From Candidatus Bathyarchaeia archaeon (GTDB lineage: Archaea; Thermoproteota; Bathyarchaeia; Bathyarchaeales; Bathycorpusculaceae): a stretch of 64,000 nucleotides of DNA. This document shows, one piece after another, positions 43,169 through 52,124 of this stretch. Position 1 is the first letter of the stretch, and each line of letters opens with the position of its first letter. The translations under genes were made by a program, and so were the position numbers. Location of the stretch: positions 35,390 through 99,389 of the forward strand of contig JASEET010000003.1 in the NCBI GenBank assembly GCA_030019335.1, read 5' to 3'. The notes below the pieces were generated by a model that saw only the letters and a list, made by a program, of their open reading frames with translations, searched no databases and was not told where the DNA came from.

Positions 43169-43901
43169 GTCGCATCGCCTCACAGACCTCTTCAAAAATA
43201 AGCCTCATTAAATGTTTTGGTGTTTCCTTAAACACCTCAAGTGACTCCTCGATTTCTTGCTCTTCCCCGCATTCCCACCCTTTAATCATCCTTTCAACTA
43301 GAGGATGATATTTCGTCTTCTCCTCCAATGACCATGAGTGGATATAATCACCTAACGTGATGAACCCTCCACATGGGTGGTACCTGAACAACAGATCGGC
43401 TAATGTAATTTTTCTAATCTCATCTGGATACCAAAGAGTCCAACAATGTCTAACCTTATATTTCTCACTTAGATTAGGTTCCTCAGATACTATGGATAAA
43501 TAGAAACGGGAATGATGAGAGACTATAAAGGCTGAGATGTCATCTTTATCTTCAGAATTCAACTCATCATAGTCCAACGGGACTCCAATGCTGTTTTCTC
43601 GTAAGAAACCTATAATATTTTTGAGCCCCCCGCCTAAGGCATATTGCAAATAGTTCGTGCTATAACATTCATGTAGTAGACTACGCTTTCCACCTTTCAA
43701 CATGGTCTGAAATTCCTCATTTAGCTTCCCTATGTCATGGAGGAAGGATGATAGGACAATCACGGTTCTTGTTCTTTTGCTACATTTCATTTTCCCAAGT
43801 AGCTCATTTACTATTTTTGCAACACCGAGATTGTGATCGAATAAGCTAACTTGCGGCTCTGACTTTGCATACTTATTCTTGAACTCCTCAATTATGCTCA
43901 T
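43158..43901 (-). CDS. stand-alone HD nuclease (Cas3''-like)
   Basis: 247 residues with a Cas3''-type HD set: DHNLGVAKIVNEL (first His), SSFLHDIGKLNEEFQ (HD plus lysine), SHHSRFY (paired His) and ADLLFRYHP. The order and spacing fit a metal-dependent single-strand DNase. It lies between the helicase cas3' and the HD-less cas10d and overlaps both by a few bases. It should supply the DNA cleavage that is missing from cas10d. Confidence 0.83.
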   Translation of the reverse strand: MSIIEEFKNKYAKSEPQVSLFDHNLGVAKIVNELLGKMKCSKRTRTVIVLSSFLHDIGKLNEEFQTMLKGGKRSLLHECYSTNYLQYALGGGLKNIIGFLRENSIGVPLDYDELNSEDKDDISAFIVSHHSRFYLSIVSEEPNLSEKYKVRHCWTLWYPDEIRKITLADLLFRYHPCGGFITLGDYIHSWSLEEKTKYHPLVERMIKGWECGEEQEIEESLEVFKETPKHLMRLIFEEVCEAMRHDR

Positions 43902-46657
43902 TTAAACACCTCCATAAGCATATTATAAATGATATATGATGCTCCAAAAAACTTCTCTATGATTATCCCGTACTTGTTAAAAATTAAGTGTATTTCCTCT
44001 AAGTCCAGCATTCCCCTCTTTGACAATTCCTTTTTTACCTTTTCCACATACCCCTTAAACATGAGAATGTACATCTGATCTGGAATGTGTATTGGAATTC
44101 TGTAACGATCTACAACCTCCTCCCTTATTTCTCCACTTTTTCTTACACGTCTAAAGAATAGATCACCAAACAACAAAAGAATTCCATCAGTTTTACTACA
44201 TCTTTTTCTCATAAGCCACCCGATTTCATTCTCACTTAAATCTGGCATTAATTCAAGTTCTTTCACCAGATCAGGAGAATCTTTGAACTCATAAAGAGCA
44301 TCGTACTCGCTGGCTATGCTAGGCTTTATTATTAGACGTATCCCACCATCTATAACCAAGAGAATTTTACTCATCTTTAAAATCCGATCAATGTCTGGAA
44401 TGATTTCTTCATACTTCGATTTTTCAAAGATTATAGAGTCGAAAGACTTATCGGAACTCGCTATTTTGAATGGTGAAGCGGAGAAGAACAAATCATTGCT
44501 GTCCAGATACTTTAGTATGTAGAATAGGTCTTTTGAGACGCCACCCTTCAGTCCTACTCCGGGTAGTGTTTGTCTCAACCCATAACTCCTTAAATTGATG
44601 TTATTGGAGCGAAGTTTACGAATTACAGTTGAGAACTCCTCTGTCTGTGTTGGAAACATCTTACCATTTAAGTACCTTCCAATCACGCCAATCTGTTCGT
44701 TGATATTATAGTGAATTAGGTCAACAAACTCTGACCATTCACTCATAAAGTGTTTAAACGGAAGCACCTTCCTCACGTGCTCGTTAAATTCCTCTCTTTC
44801 AACGTTCTTCTTCCTAAACTCGCTTCTCATTTGATCATAAGAGTCCGGTGACAGCAAGAGAAAACACTTGCCTTTCTCACTCCTCCTTGCGACCCTTCCA
44901 AGTCGTTGTATAAATGAGGAGCAGTCACATTCCTCTGTAATTAGTATGTTGCAGTCAAAGTCCACTCCAACCTCAACCGCAGATGTCGACAATAGTATTC
45001 CACCTATCTCGTCGAAAATCCTTACTAATCCCTTCCTAGCTTTCTGATTCATGCTACCGCTATACCTTATCAAAGGAACCTTCTTCTCATCAACTAGCTT
45101 GAACCTTCTTATAGCGTAATCAACATTCCCATGTTCCCATGTTCTTTCTCTTAGCTTCTCTCTGTCCTCTTCTGAGATGCTCTCAAGTCTTTCGATAAAA
45201 GAGAGGGGAATCATCCTTTCCTTCACTTTATTGCTCTCTACATAAGAGATCACGGTTAAATGTGGAACATCCTCTGCCTTTACTCTTATAGAACTCTCGA
45301 CGTGATGAATTACGCTCCGGGAAATACGAGGACATAACATCTGAAGACATAAGGAGAACTCCTTTAGAGAACAATCCTCTGAAGAGAGTTCCTTCCCAAT
45401 ATCATCTGTTAATTTGCTGACGGCATCTTTGATTTGATCCCCTTTAGCTTCAAGCCCTCTGTACCATTCCATCACATCTTTAATGGGCTTTCCGAAGTTG
45501 CGATACATACCCTCCCATATCTTAGTCTCACAGAATTTACGATAAAGTCTGTAACAGAACCAAAGATGCCTACTTACCATCCAAGTAGCCTTTTCCGCCT
45601 TGAACTTCACGTCACCTGTATAGTCAATCTCTTGTAGACTGGGGTTCAGGAAATCAAATATGATGTCACAATATTTTTCACGTAAATCCTTTGGTATCGA
45701 TCTCACCCTTATTCTTATTAAGTTTTTTAGTCTCTCCTTAGATTCATTCGTCTTCACCATTTTCAGTAGGTCCTTTGGAGGAAACCCTACCCCCAAGTTG
45801 TAGAACAGTCTATGAGCGTTTGATGCGGAATTTAACACGACCAAAATTTTCGATTTAGAATTAATCGACCGACCGAGTTTTTCAAGTATGTCCGTTACAT
45901 CATCTGTGACGTATCCTTTCTTCTTCATCGCTACAAGTGTAATCTCTCCACCTTTGCCTTCCCCTTTTATTACGTGAGACTGAGCTTCATTCATTAACCT
46001 TCTCTGCGGAGTGGCGGAGAGATGATGGAACGCCCATTTCTTGCCTATTCTCTCATCAAGGACCTGTATTCTTCTCATGAAAAGAAGTAATGCTTGCAGA
46101 GATAGACCTCGGAAAAGGTGTATCTCGTCAAATACAAACGTATCAACTAGCGACAAGCCAAATATGAGAAAAGAAGAATACTTCACATTCTTCCTAAAGA
46201 ACCAGTATATTTCGTCTGGTGTAGCAAGAATAATCCTCTTTGAAAGGTTTTCCAATAATTCCCCTCTATTCATACCACCCTTAATTTCCCCCATAACTTC
46301 ATTGCCAAAACCAAAAACCTCACATAATTTTTCTAAGACTTTCATTTGATCCTCGATGAGAGCCCTAGTAGGATACACGAACATAACTTTCTTAATCTTA
46401 TTCTTTTTTATAAGGAAAAAAATTGGTAGAGCAACAGCTAACGTTTTACCAGATCCTGTTCCAGCAACGAGGAAAACAGTTTTGCCATCAATAATTTTTT
46501 GAAATGCCTCTGCTTGATGTTTCCAAGGTTGAATTTTCTTTTCATTAAAATACTTTCTAAAATATTCCACCAATTCTTTATTTCTAAACTCACAACTAAT
46601 TGGAGTGGATGCCTTAATGGTAATTTTAAACTTGTCACGCACTTCCCTATCTCCCAT
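43898..46657 (-). CDS. cas3': Cas3' helicase of type I-D
   Basis: About 919 residues. Superfamily 2 motifs: WKHQAEAFQKIIDGK (Q-like), VAGTGSGKTLAVALP (Walker A) near 72, FVFDEIHLFRGLSLQ (DExH as DEIH), HHLSATPQRR (motif III), then GGILLSTSAVEVGVDFDCN and IQRLGRVARRSEKG (motif VI). No HD domain is attached. It would unwind target DNA after R-loop formation. It is the first gene of the effector operon, and its stop overlaps the HD gene. The start is at ATG 46657; a TTG at 46663 is also in frame. Confidence 0.88.
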   Translation of the reverse strand: MGDREVRDKFKITIKASTPISCEFRNKELVEYFRKYFNEKKIQPWKHQAEAFQKIIDGKTVFLVAGTGSGKTLAVALPIFFLIKKNKIKKVMFVYPTRALIEDQMKVLEKLCEVFGFGNEVMGEIKGGMNRGELLENLSKRIILATPDEIYWFFRKNVKYSSFLIFGLSLVDTFVFDEIHLFRGLSLQALLLFMRRIQVLDERIGKKWAFHHLSATPQRRLMNEAQSHVIKGEGKGGEITLVAMKKKGYVTDDVTDILEKLGRSINSKSKILVVLNSASNAHRLFYNLGVGFPPKDLLKMVKTNESKERLKNLIRIRVRSIPKDLREKYCDIIFDFLNPSLQEIDYTGDVKFKAEKATWMVSRHLWFCYRLYRKFCETKIWEGMYRNFGKPIKDVMEWYRGLEAKGDQIKDAVSKLTDDIGKELSSEDCSLKEFSLCLQMLCPRISRSVIHHVESSIRVKAEDVPHLTVISYVESNKVKERMIPLSFIERLESISEEDREKLRERTWEHGNVDYAIRRFKLVDEKKVPLIRYSGSMNQKARKGLVRIFDEIGGILLSTSAVEVGVDFDCNILITEECDCSSFIQRLGRVARRSEKGKCFLLLSPDSYDQMRSEFRKKNVEREEFNEHVRKVLPFKHFMSEWSEFVDLIHYNINEQIGVIGRYLNGKMFPTQTEEFSTVIRKLRSNNINLRSYGLRQTLPGVGLKGGVSKDLFYILKYLDSNDLFFSASPFKIASSDKSFDSIIFEKSKYEEIIPDIDRILKMSKILLVIDGGIRLIIKPSIASEYDALYEFKDSPDLVKELELMPDLSENEIGWLMRKRCSKTDGILLLFGDLFFRRVRKSGEIREEVVDRYRIPIHIPDQMYILMFKGYVEKVKKELSKRGMLDLEEIHLIFNKYGIIIEKFFGASYIIYNMLMEVFK

Positions 46658-46758
46658 TCTCAAAGCTGATTATTTATTTTAAATAATATAAATATTTCAG
46701 AGTTTAACTTAATCCTTTGTTACTCACTAGCACATTGCATGTTGAGTTGGGGTGGGCA

Positions 46759-46836
46759 TCACCTCTTCTGGCATGTTTGTTTGCGTCTACATCCTCCTAT
46801 GCATTTCTTTTTGGCTCTTTGTATCGGTAGTAACTT
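46759..46836 (-). pseudogene. 3' remnant A of a cas4 gene
   Basis: The minus strand reads LLPIQRAKKKCIGGCRRKQT, then CQKR and TGA at 46759-46761. This matches the last 25 codons of the intact cas4 (LPPIRVAKHKCTGGCGHKQV, then C), including three of its cluster cysteines, but nothing of the upstream gene remains. It sits at the promoter side of the cas3' operon. Confidence 0.72.
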
Positions 46837-46951
46837 CTTCTTCGCTTTCTTGGTTTTTGCGCTGCTTAGGATTCTATGCCTTTGGCTCCTAATTGGATGC
46901 ATCTGAAGCTTTATTAATGGCTTTCGATGTTTTACTTTACTTGAGTACAGT

Positions 46952-47746
46952 ATGTTCGGGTTAAACGCGCTGTCAAAAGAAGGAGCAATTGACATCCTAC
47001 GTCGACTCTCTACGGGGGAGGCTAAGTTTAACGAGTTAAACAAGGTTGTTGCCAACACGAGAACGTTAACTAGGAGGTTGAAGGAGTTGCAGACGGAAGG
47101 TCTAATTCAGAAGGTCGAAGCACGCTATAAGATTACCAATGAAGGCTTTGATACAGTATTCAAAATCGCCGAGTTAAAAAAGAAAACTAAGCAGAGGTGG
47201 ATTCACGATGAGGATTTCACTAAAATAAGGTATAGGTGGATGAGAATCTCGCTAAGACGTCTTGTTAACCTCTTTGTTAAGGAGTTTGGTGATGAACTGA
47301 TCTCATTCGTTCTTTATGGTTCTGCGACAAAAAAAACCTTCCAACCAGGTAGAAGTGACATAGACATGCTTTATATCCTTGAAGACGACGCAACAAACAT
47401 TTGGCGGCGTGAAGAAAACCTCTTCAAACGCTTTCAAGTCACGTGGGAGTATAAAGCCTCTGATCATTTGCTAAAAACACATGGATTCTACGGGTATCCT
47501 GAAGTAACCACAACATCGCTGCACAAAAGCCACGCCGAAACCTTTCAGCTCACCTATCTAGACATGCTTCTCCACAGAGCAGTCCTCTATGACAAAGAAG
47601 GATTCTTTCAGAAGTTAATGAAAAAGCTTCAAGAGACGCTCAAAATTCTAGGAACCATCCGGGTTGAGCATGCGGACGGAACTTATTGCTGGATTCTGAA
47701 GCCCGACGTGACACCTGGAGAACCGATAGAAATAAACTTGGGATAG
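46952..47746 (+). CDS. winged-helix nucleotidyltransferase (MNT-type)
   Basis: 264 residues. An N-terminal winged helix (GAIDILRRLSTGEAKFNELN, then LTRRLKELQTEGLIQ) is fused to a minimal nucleotidyltransferase with FVLYGSATKKTFQPGRSDID, the G-S...D-x-D active site. It lies four bases before a HEPN gene, the well-known MNT-HEPN toxin-antitoxin order, where the transferase modifies and silences the HEPN RNase. The winged helix may repress the promoter. The pair stands between cas4 remnants A and B, on the opposite strand to the cas genes. Confidence 0.85.
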   Translation: MFGLNALSKEGAIDILRRLSTGEAKFNELNKVVANTRTLTRRLKELQTEGLIQKVEARYKITNEGFDTVFKIAELKKKTKQRWIHDEDFTKIRYRWMRISLRRLVNLFVKEFGDELISFVLYGSATKKTFQPGRSDIDMLYILEDDATNIWRREENLFKRFQVTWEYKASDHLLKTHGFYGYPEVTTTSLHKSHAETFQLTYLDMLLHRAVLYDKEGFFQKLMKKLQETLKILGTIRVEHADGTYCWILKPDVTPGEPIEINLG

Positions 47747-47750
47747 ACAG

Positions 47751-48164
47751 ATGGCTGTCAATAGAGATCGAGCTAAAAAAGCAATCAGTAGCGCGGAACG
47801 AGAGTTCAGAAGCGCCCTTATGAGCTTAGAGAGTGAAGACTACGCTGGAGCACTAAAATACTTTCAAGAATGCATGCAATACGCGGTGAAGGCTGTTTTA
47901 ATAGCTTATGGAACGGATTATCCAAAGATCCATGCCGTAGGGCGATTTCTATACGAAATAAAGGAGAAGTATCCCAAATGGTTCCTCAAACAAATCCAAG
48001 CCATAGCCGACGTCACAGACAGCCTGGCGAGAGGAAGACCGAAATTTCGATATCCCTACGAGTATCCAACAGAGCAATACGAAACGACGGTGAAGGAAAT
48101 CTATCCTAAGGTTAAAAAAGCCCTAGAAAGCTGCCGCAAACTCATCAAACAACTTTTTGGCTAA
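47751..48164 (+). CDS. HEPN-domain protein, partner of MNT
   Basis: 137 residues, helical, typical HEPN: AERFRSALMSLESEDYAGAL-like N-terminal helices with YFQECMQYAVKAVLIAYG, and the RGRPKFRYPYEYP segment of the HEPN nucleotide or RNA site near residue 95. HEPN proteins of such pairs are RNases kept inactive by their nucleotidyltransferase partner. It follows the transferase by four bases and is coupled to it. Confidence 0.83.
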   Translation: MAVNRDRAKKAISSAEREFRSALMSLESEDYAGALKYFQECMQYAVKAVLIAYGTDYPKIHAVGRFLYEIKEKYPKWFLKQIQAIADVTDSLARGRPKFRYPYEYPTEQYETTVKEIYPKVKKALESCRKLIKQLFG

Positions 48165-48305
48165 CAAGACGATGTAATTCTACAAAGAAGTTTTCAGTGG
48201 CTCCTCTGAAACCCTAAAACACGGAAACTCAACCATATACTATAGAAAAACATTATTAAACGCCTATTTCGAATGACTGTTCAAAATCAACTATTTGTCT
48301 CACGG

Positions 48306-48377
48306 CTACTTGCATATTTGTTTGTGTCCGCATTCTCATGTGCATTTTTGCGGTGCTTCTCTTATCGGCGGTAGTTT
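48306..48377 (-). pseudogene. 3' remnant B of a cas4 gene
   Basis: The minus strand reads KLPPIREAPQKCT, an in-frame TGA, then ECGHKQICK and TAG at 48306-48308. It aligns codon by codon with the end of intact cas4, with GGA changed to TGA. Only the last two dozen codons are present. It separates the MNT-HEPN cassette from the DUF2283-DUF4258 cassette. Confidence 0.75.
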
Positions 48378-48385
48378 TTCTTATG

Positions 48386-48610
48386 TTAGGGTATTTTTGT
48401 TGTTATTGTTTCTTTGAGGTGAGTTGCGATTTCCTTGGCTATGGCATTAAATACGTTGATCCTTGCGTTCATCACTTCAATCCCTATGAGCTTTCCCTTT
48501 TCATCGTATTCCACTCTAACGTCTGGACTGAGCTCTTCTGAGTCATATGCTGGACCCTTTTTGAGGGAGATGTAAAGAATGTCAACTTCCCTATCGTACC
48601 AAACCTTCAT
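48386..48610 (-). CDS. DUF2283 family protein (antitoxin-like)
   Basis: 74 residues: MKVWYDREVDILYISLKKGP, an acidic middle (YDSEELSPDVRVEYDEKGKL) and IGIEVMNARINVFNAIAKE. This is the standard DUF2283 sequence pattern. Proteins of this family are often encoded beside DUF4258 genes, as here, and are taken as the antitoxin. It begins one base after the DUF4258 stop. Confidence 0.85.
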   Translation of the reverse strand: MKVWYDREVDILYISLKKGPAYDSEELSPDVRVEYDEKGKLIGIEVMNARINVFNAIAKEIATHLKETITTKIP

Positions 48611-48611
48611 C

Positions 48612-48932
48612 TCAACTCACCAGCTCTATCCATCTTCCCAACTTTTTCTTCCTCTTTATTTCCTCTAACATCCTTTTACACGGGTAGGTTGTCACAACAC
48701 GTATACGCTTACCCCTTCTTATAAAGACTACAGCGAGAACTATGCGTCTGCCATGAAATTCAACTTCCCCGATAGAAACCTCTGCGCCGCTAATAACATC
48801 ATAAAACCTATGGGTAGGCGCTTCAACAACCCTCCTAACCATATCCAAAGGTGAAGCTCGCTCTCTAAGTTTTGCCCTGGCATGCCTTGTTAGAGTTATC
48901 TTCACCACAACTCTACACCCATAAACCTTCAT
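48612..48932 (-). CDS. DUF4258 family protein (RelE-like toxin)
   Basis: 107 residues from MKVYGCRVVVKITLTRHARA. The ITLTRHARAKLRERA start and GKRIRVVTTYPCKRMLEEI end are typical of DUF4258, a RelE-fold family thought to act as mRNA interferase. Its start lies three bases after the cas4 stop, so it is read from the cas4 transcript. An in-frame TTG overlapping the cas4 stop is possible. Confidence 0.82.
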   Translation of the reverse strand: MKVYGCRVVVKITLTRHARAKLRERASPLDMVRRVVEAPTHRFYDVISGAEVSIGEVEFHGRRIVLAVVFIRRGKRIRVVTTYPCKRMLEEIKRKKKLGRWIELVS

Positions 48933-48934
48933 TC

Positions 48935-49624
48935 TCAAAATTGTTTACATACTTGCTTGTGTCCGCATCCTCCTGTGCATTTGTGTTTAGCTACTCGTAT
49001 TGGCGGCAGTTTCTCCTCTCTAATCATCCTCTTTATATGACCTATAATCCTCTTTACATGAGTCTTCATGGTAGGCGTTATCTCCAACCTCACTATCAGC
49101 TTCTCCGGCAAGTAGCTAACAAACCCTCTCCTCACCTGCGTCTCGAAATTCTCCTCAATAAGCAAAGCATAAGCAACCAACTGATATTTATGATCCATCC
49201 AAACCCGCCCCTTATTAGACTGCATTTTCTTATAATCCACGGGAATGTACTCCGCCTTCTCCGTCTTAATAATACAATCAAGAGCACCCCGCAACCCCAA
49301 CGACGACGAGCTAAGCGACGTAAACAACAACTTCTCCGCACCCACAAACTCAGGCGAATAATATATGGCGTCTTTCCGTCTCAACTCCTTCTTCATATAC
49401 TCCTCATGCAACTCCCTACTCTCTTCCTGTTGTGAACCAAACTGAGGCGTAGCATGCAAAACCCTGTCAAAATAAACGATTCTAGGGCAATACAAGTAAT
49501 GCTTAACGTCGGTTACAGAGATGAACGGCTCAGCCACGTCCGAAGTAGGCAACCTTTGCCTTCTTCTCAACCAACTTGTATCTTTCGGATTCTTCAACTT
49601 ACCATCAGACCTCATAAATGGCAC
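48935..49624 (-). CDS. cas4: CRISPR-associated exonuclease Cas4
   Basis: 229 residues. The four iron-sulfur cysteines are visible: LYCPRIVYF near residue 46 and CTGGCGHKQVC at the end. RecB-like nuclease residues are in LRGALDCIIKTE and YIPVDYKKMQ (D ... D-x-K). Cas4 trims and selects spacers with the right PAM. Two 3' remnants of similar genes lie downstream at 48306 and 46759. A UPF0175-PIN pair lies between it and cas2, so the usual cas4-cas1-cas2 order has been interrupted. Confidence 0.88.
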   Translation of the reverse strand: MPFMRSDGKLKNPKDTSWLRRRQRLPTSDVAEPFISVTDVKHYLYCPRIVYFDRVLHATPQFGSQQEESRELHEEYMKKELRRKDAIYYSPEFVGAEKLLFTSLSSSSLGLRGALDCIIKTEKAEYIPVDYKKMQSNKGRVWMDHKYQLVAYALLIEENFETQVRRGFVSYLPEKLIVRLEITPTMKTHVKRIIGHIKRMIREEKLPPIRVAKHKCTGGCGHKQVCKQF

Positions 49625-49732
49625 ACCGAAGCAACGCGCCCTCTCCCTGTGCTAACATGCAAAACCACACTTAATGTTATAGGTATACGAAAAAAATTGT
49701 TAAACATTCAGCAACTTCCTCCCCTATTGTTG

Positions 49733-50245
49733 TTAAAATTTCTCTATAGCCTCTGTAATCTTGACATAGGTTTCTACGCTACATCTCCAGCATGCAAAAA
49801 TCATCTCGTTTATCGCTTGTTTAGCTCTTTCCTTTGTAATAAGCCTTTTTACGACAGCCCTCATCAAAATGTATGGTGTGCCAGCATAGGATATTCCATA
49901 GATCCTCGCGGTCTTTCTAGCCACTTCATCATCTATCACCGCTATTCCATTACGTTCCTTGGCAATTGTTAGAACCTCCGCATCGGTCACATGAAGTCCC
50001 CTTGTTTCCAATAATCTTGACAATAATCCCCCATCCTTAGGCTCAACCACCTTAAACACCTTGTTTTCGAACATTTTCTCCAAAACGATAGCGTCTGGAA
50101 CGCCTTTACGCTTTCCCTCATCCACAACTTCTCTCTTAACCTCTGGCGATGTCACCTTTTCATTTTTTAAACCCTTAAAAACCTTCCTTAACCCTACTTT
50201 GGTAAGGTAAATTAGTGGCGTAGCATTAAAAACAAGTGACTTCAC
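49733..50245 (-). CDS. DUF3368 PIN-domain toxin
   Basis: 170 residues. PIN-fold residues: LVFNATPLIYLTKVG at the N-terminus (with N in place of the usual first Asp), VTSPEVKREVVDEG, HVTDAEVLTIAKE and IAVIDDEVARKTARIYGI. This is the DUF3368 pattern. Its start overlaps the stop of the UPF0175 gene by four bases (ATGA type), the standard pairing for this toxin-antitoxin type. It would be an RNase when released. Confidence 0.85.
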   Translation of the reverse strand: MKSLVFNATPLIYLTKVGLRKVFKGLKNEKVTSPEVKREVVDEGKRKGVPDAIVLEKMFENKVFKVVEPKDGGLLSRLLETRGLHVTDAEVLTIAKERNGIAVIDDEVARKTARIYGISYAGTPYILMRAVVKRLITKERAKQAINEMIFACWRCSVETYVKITEAIEKF

Positions 50246-50580
50246 TTGGACTCCACTGCCGACGCTTCCTTAATTTCCTTCTCTATTTCTTCGGGCGTAT
50301 ACCTAACCCACTCCACATTGCGATGTTTCACAAAATCGGCGAACTCCCAAAGCGAAAGCTTAGCCATTTCCGCAGCCTTGGCAAACGTTACCTTCCCATC
50401 GCGTAACAACTCCAATGCAGTTTGTTTTCTCCACTCCACAATTCCCATTTCAATGAGGATTCTCACAACCGTAGCCTTGTCCAACTTTTCACGTTCAACC
50501 ATTTCAAGAATTTCCTTCTCCATTTCTTCAGATATTCTTACCGCTAGAGGTTTAAGCGTCAACGTCACCACCGTATTCAA
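50242..50580 (-). CDS. UPF0175 family antitoxin
   Basis: 112 residues. The N-terminal half is a short helical DNA-binding part (VRISEEMEKEILEMVEREKL), then VEWRKQTALELLRDGKVTFA and AAEMAKLSLWEFADFVKHRN, which is the UPF0175 signature with its helix-turn-helix. It is coupled to the DUF3368 PIN gene. The pair separates cas4 from cas2. Confidence 0.85.
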   Translation of the reverse strand: MNTVVTLTLKPLAVRISEEMEKEILEMVEREKLDKATVVRILIEMGIVEWRKQTALELLRDGKVTFAKAAEMAKLSLWEFADFVKHRNVEWVRYTPEEIEKEIKEASAVESK

Positions 50581-50766
50581 ACGATATCACATGCATACAT
50601 AAATACCTTGCGATAAGCTTCCTTCACAAATAAAGCTATGCATATCAGAAGAAAAGCGAAGAATACGCTGACTTTTGCTCTGCTTTTCTAAGATTCTGTG
50701 GAGGTACATTCAAATCACTTTAGGTTTTCAGAACTAAAAACAATTACGCCCTCGCCCATTTCTATG

Positions 50767-51078
50767 TCAGAAATATGCTATTTTTTCCTTCTCTTCCTTA
50801 AGCTTATACTTCTTAGGCTTCCCAATCTCTCGCCTTCCCTTGAAACACGTATCACATATAGGATAAATCTGCACGTTCTCAACTAAATCCTTAATCAAAT
50901 TCTTTAAATCCACGGTAAGACTGTTTAACTTGTTTCTGCGCAAACTTCCGATAAAAGCGCTGTACTGAATTCTCTGCAACCCATAATCCTTCAAAGTTTC
51001 AGCAACCAAAGCCCGCAAATTATCATCTGTAATATCATAAATCACCACATACCGCAAAACATTCACCAACCTAAACAA
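50767..51078 (-). CDS. cas2: CRISPR-associated protein Cas2
   Basis: 103 residues, ferredoxin-like fold. The first strand LRYVVIYDITDDNLRALVAE carries the conserved Asp, followed by YGLQRIQYSAFIGSL and NVQIYPICDTCFKGRREIG. It forms the integration complex with Cas1. The start (TTG at 51078) overlaps the end of cas1 by 16 bases, so the two are coupled. Confidence 0.92.
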   Translation of the reverse strand: MFRLVNVLRYVVIYDITDDNLRALVAETLKDYGLQRIQYSAFIGSLRRNKLNSLTVDLKNLIKDLVENVQIYPICDTCFKGRREIGKPKKYKLKEEKEKIAYF

Positions 51079-52097
51079 AACGGCACATAATCACCCTCAC
51101 GCAAAAGAAATCGAACTACGCATCTAGCCTGATGATAAATGAAATGTTTTATAGACGCTTTTTGTCCATTAAACATTACTTTCATATCTAAACGCTCCTG
51201 AAAACTCGTCAGCAAAGTCTTGATCGTTTCTTTGCTTAGAACGCGTCCTTCCTCAACTACTTCCACAGCCAAAATCTCATTAGGCTTAAGAACATTCTTT
51301 GTAATAAGCCCAATCAAAGTTCTATCCACAACCTGCTGTCTAAACTCCTCCATCAAATCCAAAACCAAAGAAGGCTTCCCAGGACGATCAGCATGCAAAT
51401 ATCCAGCGAAAAAATCCAATCCCGCATAACTCACGGCTTTCCAAACTTCAGGAAACAAAATAGTTTGATAACCAAAATTTAACATCGCATTAAAAGGGTC
51501 ACGAGCCCCTCGAGTTTCTCTTCCACTAAACTGCAATTCAGCCGGCAAAACCTGTTTAATAGCATCCCAATAAATTCTTGCACCTTCCGCTTCAATATTC
51601 ATCAGTTGCTGACGCTTCTCATCAATGCTTAAGCCATGCTCTTTCTCTATTCGCCCATTCGTTTCATCAATGGCTTTGCCCGCATTGTAAAACCTTTCCG
51701 CTAACGCCGGATTAGTCTGACGCCTATTCTTCGCCATCAACTTCAAAAGATTAGCTTGGTTCACAAGCTTCCCCGCAATAAACTTTTTCGCCAAAATGAA
51801 ACCTCGTTCATCATTATAAGCTATAAACTGTTCTCTACGAGCTCTAACAGAACCAGTCATAGATGCAGGCATCAAAACAGCGTAAGGCCACCCGCCATAG
51901 CGTGCAAAAACCACCTGAATATTATTCTTAACTGCTAAATTCAACGCGCTTGCCGACATGGCTACGCCTGAAGAACAACAAATTATCGAGTCAACATCAT
52001 CAGCCACAATCTCCTTTTTCTCCCCTTCCTTTTTGATGACGAAACGGTTTCGCTTTCTACCCAAGAAAATGCCAAACTCATCTAAAAAGATCCGCAT
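51063..52097 (-). CDS. cas1: CRISPR integrase Cas1
   Basis: 344 residues. The metal-binding residues are in NIEAEGARIYW (Glu), YLHADRPGKPSLVLDLMEEF (His and Asp/Glu), as in active Cas1. The N-terminal beta domain (FLDEFGIFLGRKRNRFVIKK) is intact. It inserts new spacers. Upstream, csa1 ends 27 bases away on the same strand, and cas2 overlaps the 3' end, so csa1-cas1-cas2 is one adaptation operon of the type I-A kind. Confidence 0.94.
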   Translation of the reverse strand: MRIFLDEFGIFLGRKRNRFVIKKEGEKKEIVADDVDSIICCSSGVAMSASALNLAVKNNIQVVFARYGGWPYAVLMPASMTGSVRARREQFIAYNDERGFILAKKFIAGKLVNQANLLKLMAKNRRQTNPALAERFYNAGKAIDETNGRIEKEHGLSIDEKRQQLMNIEAEGARIYWDAIKQVLPAELQFSGRETRGARDPFNAMLNFGYQTILFPEVWKAVSYAGLDFFAGYLHADRPGKPSLVLDLMEEFRQQVVDRTLIGLITKNVLKPNEILAVEVVEEGRVLSKETIKTLLTSFQERLDMKVMFNGQKASIKHFIYHQARCVVRFLLREGDYVPFCLGW

Positions 52098-52124
52098 AAA
52101 ATAATCTCCATAACTTGGACATGT

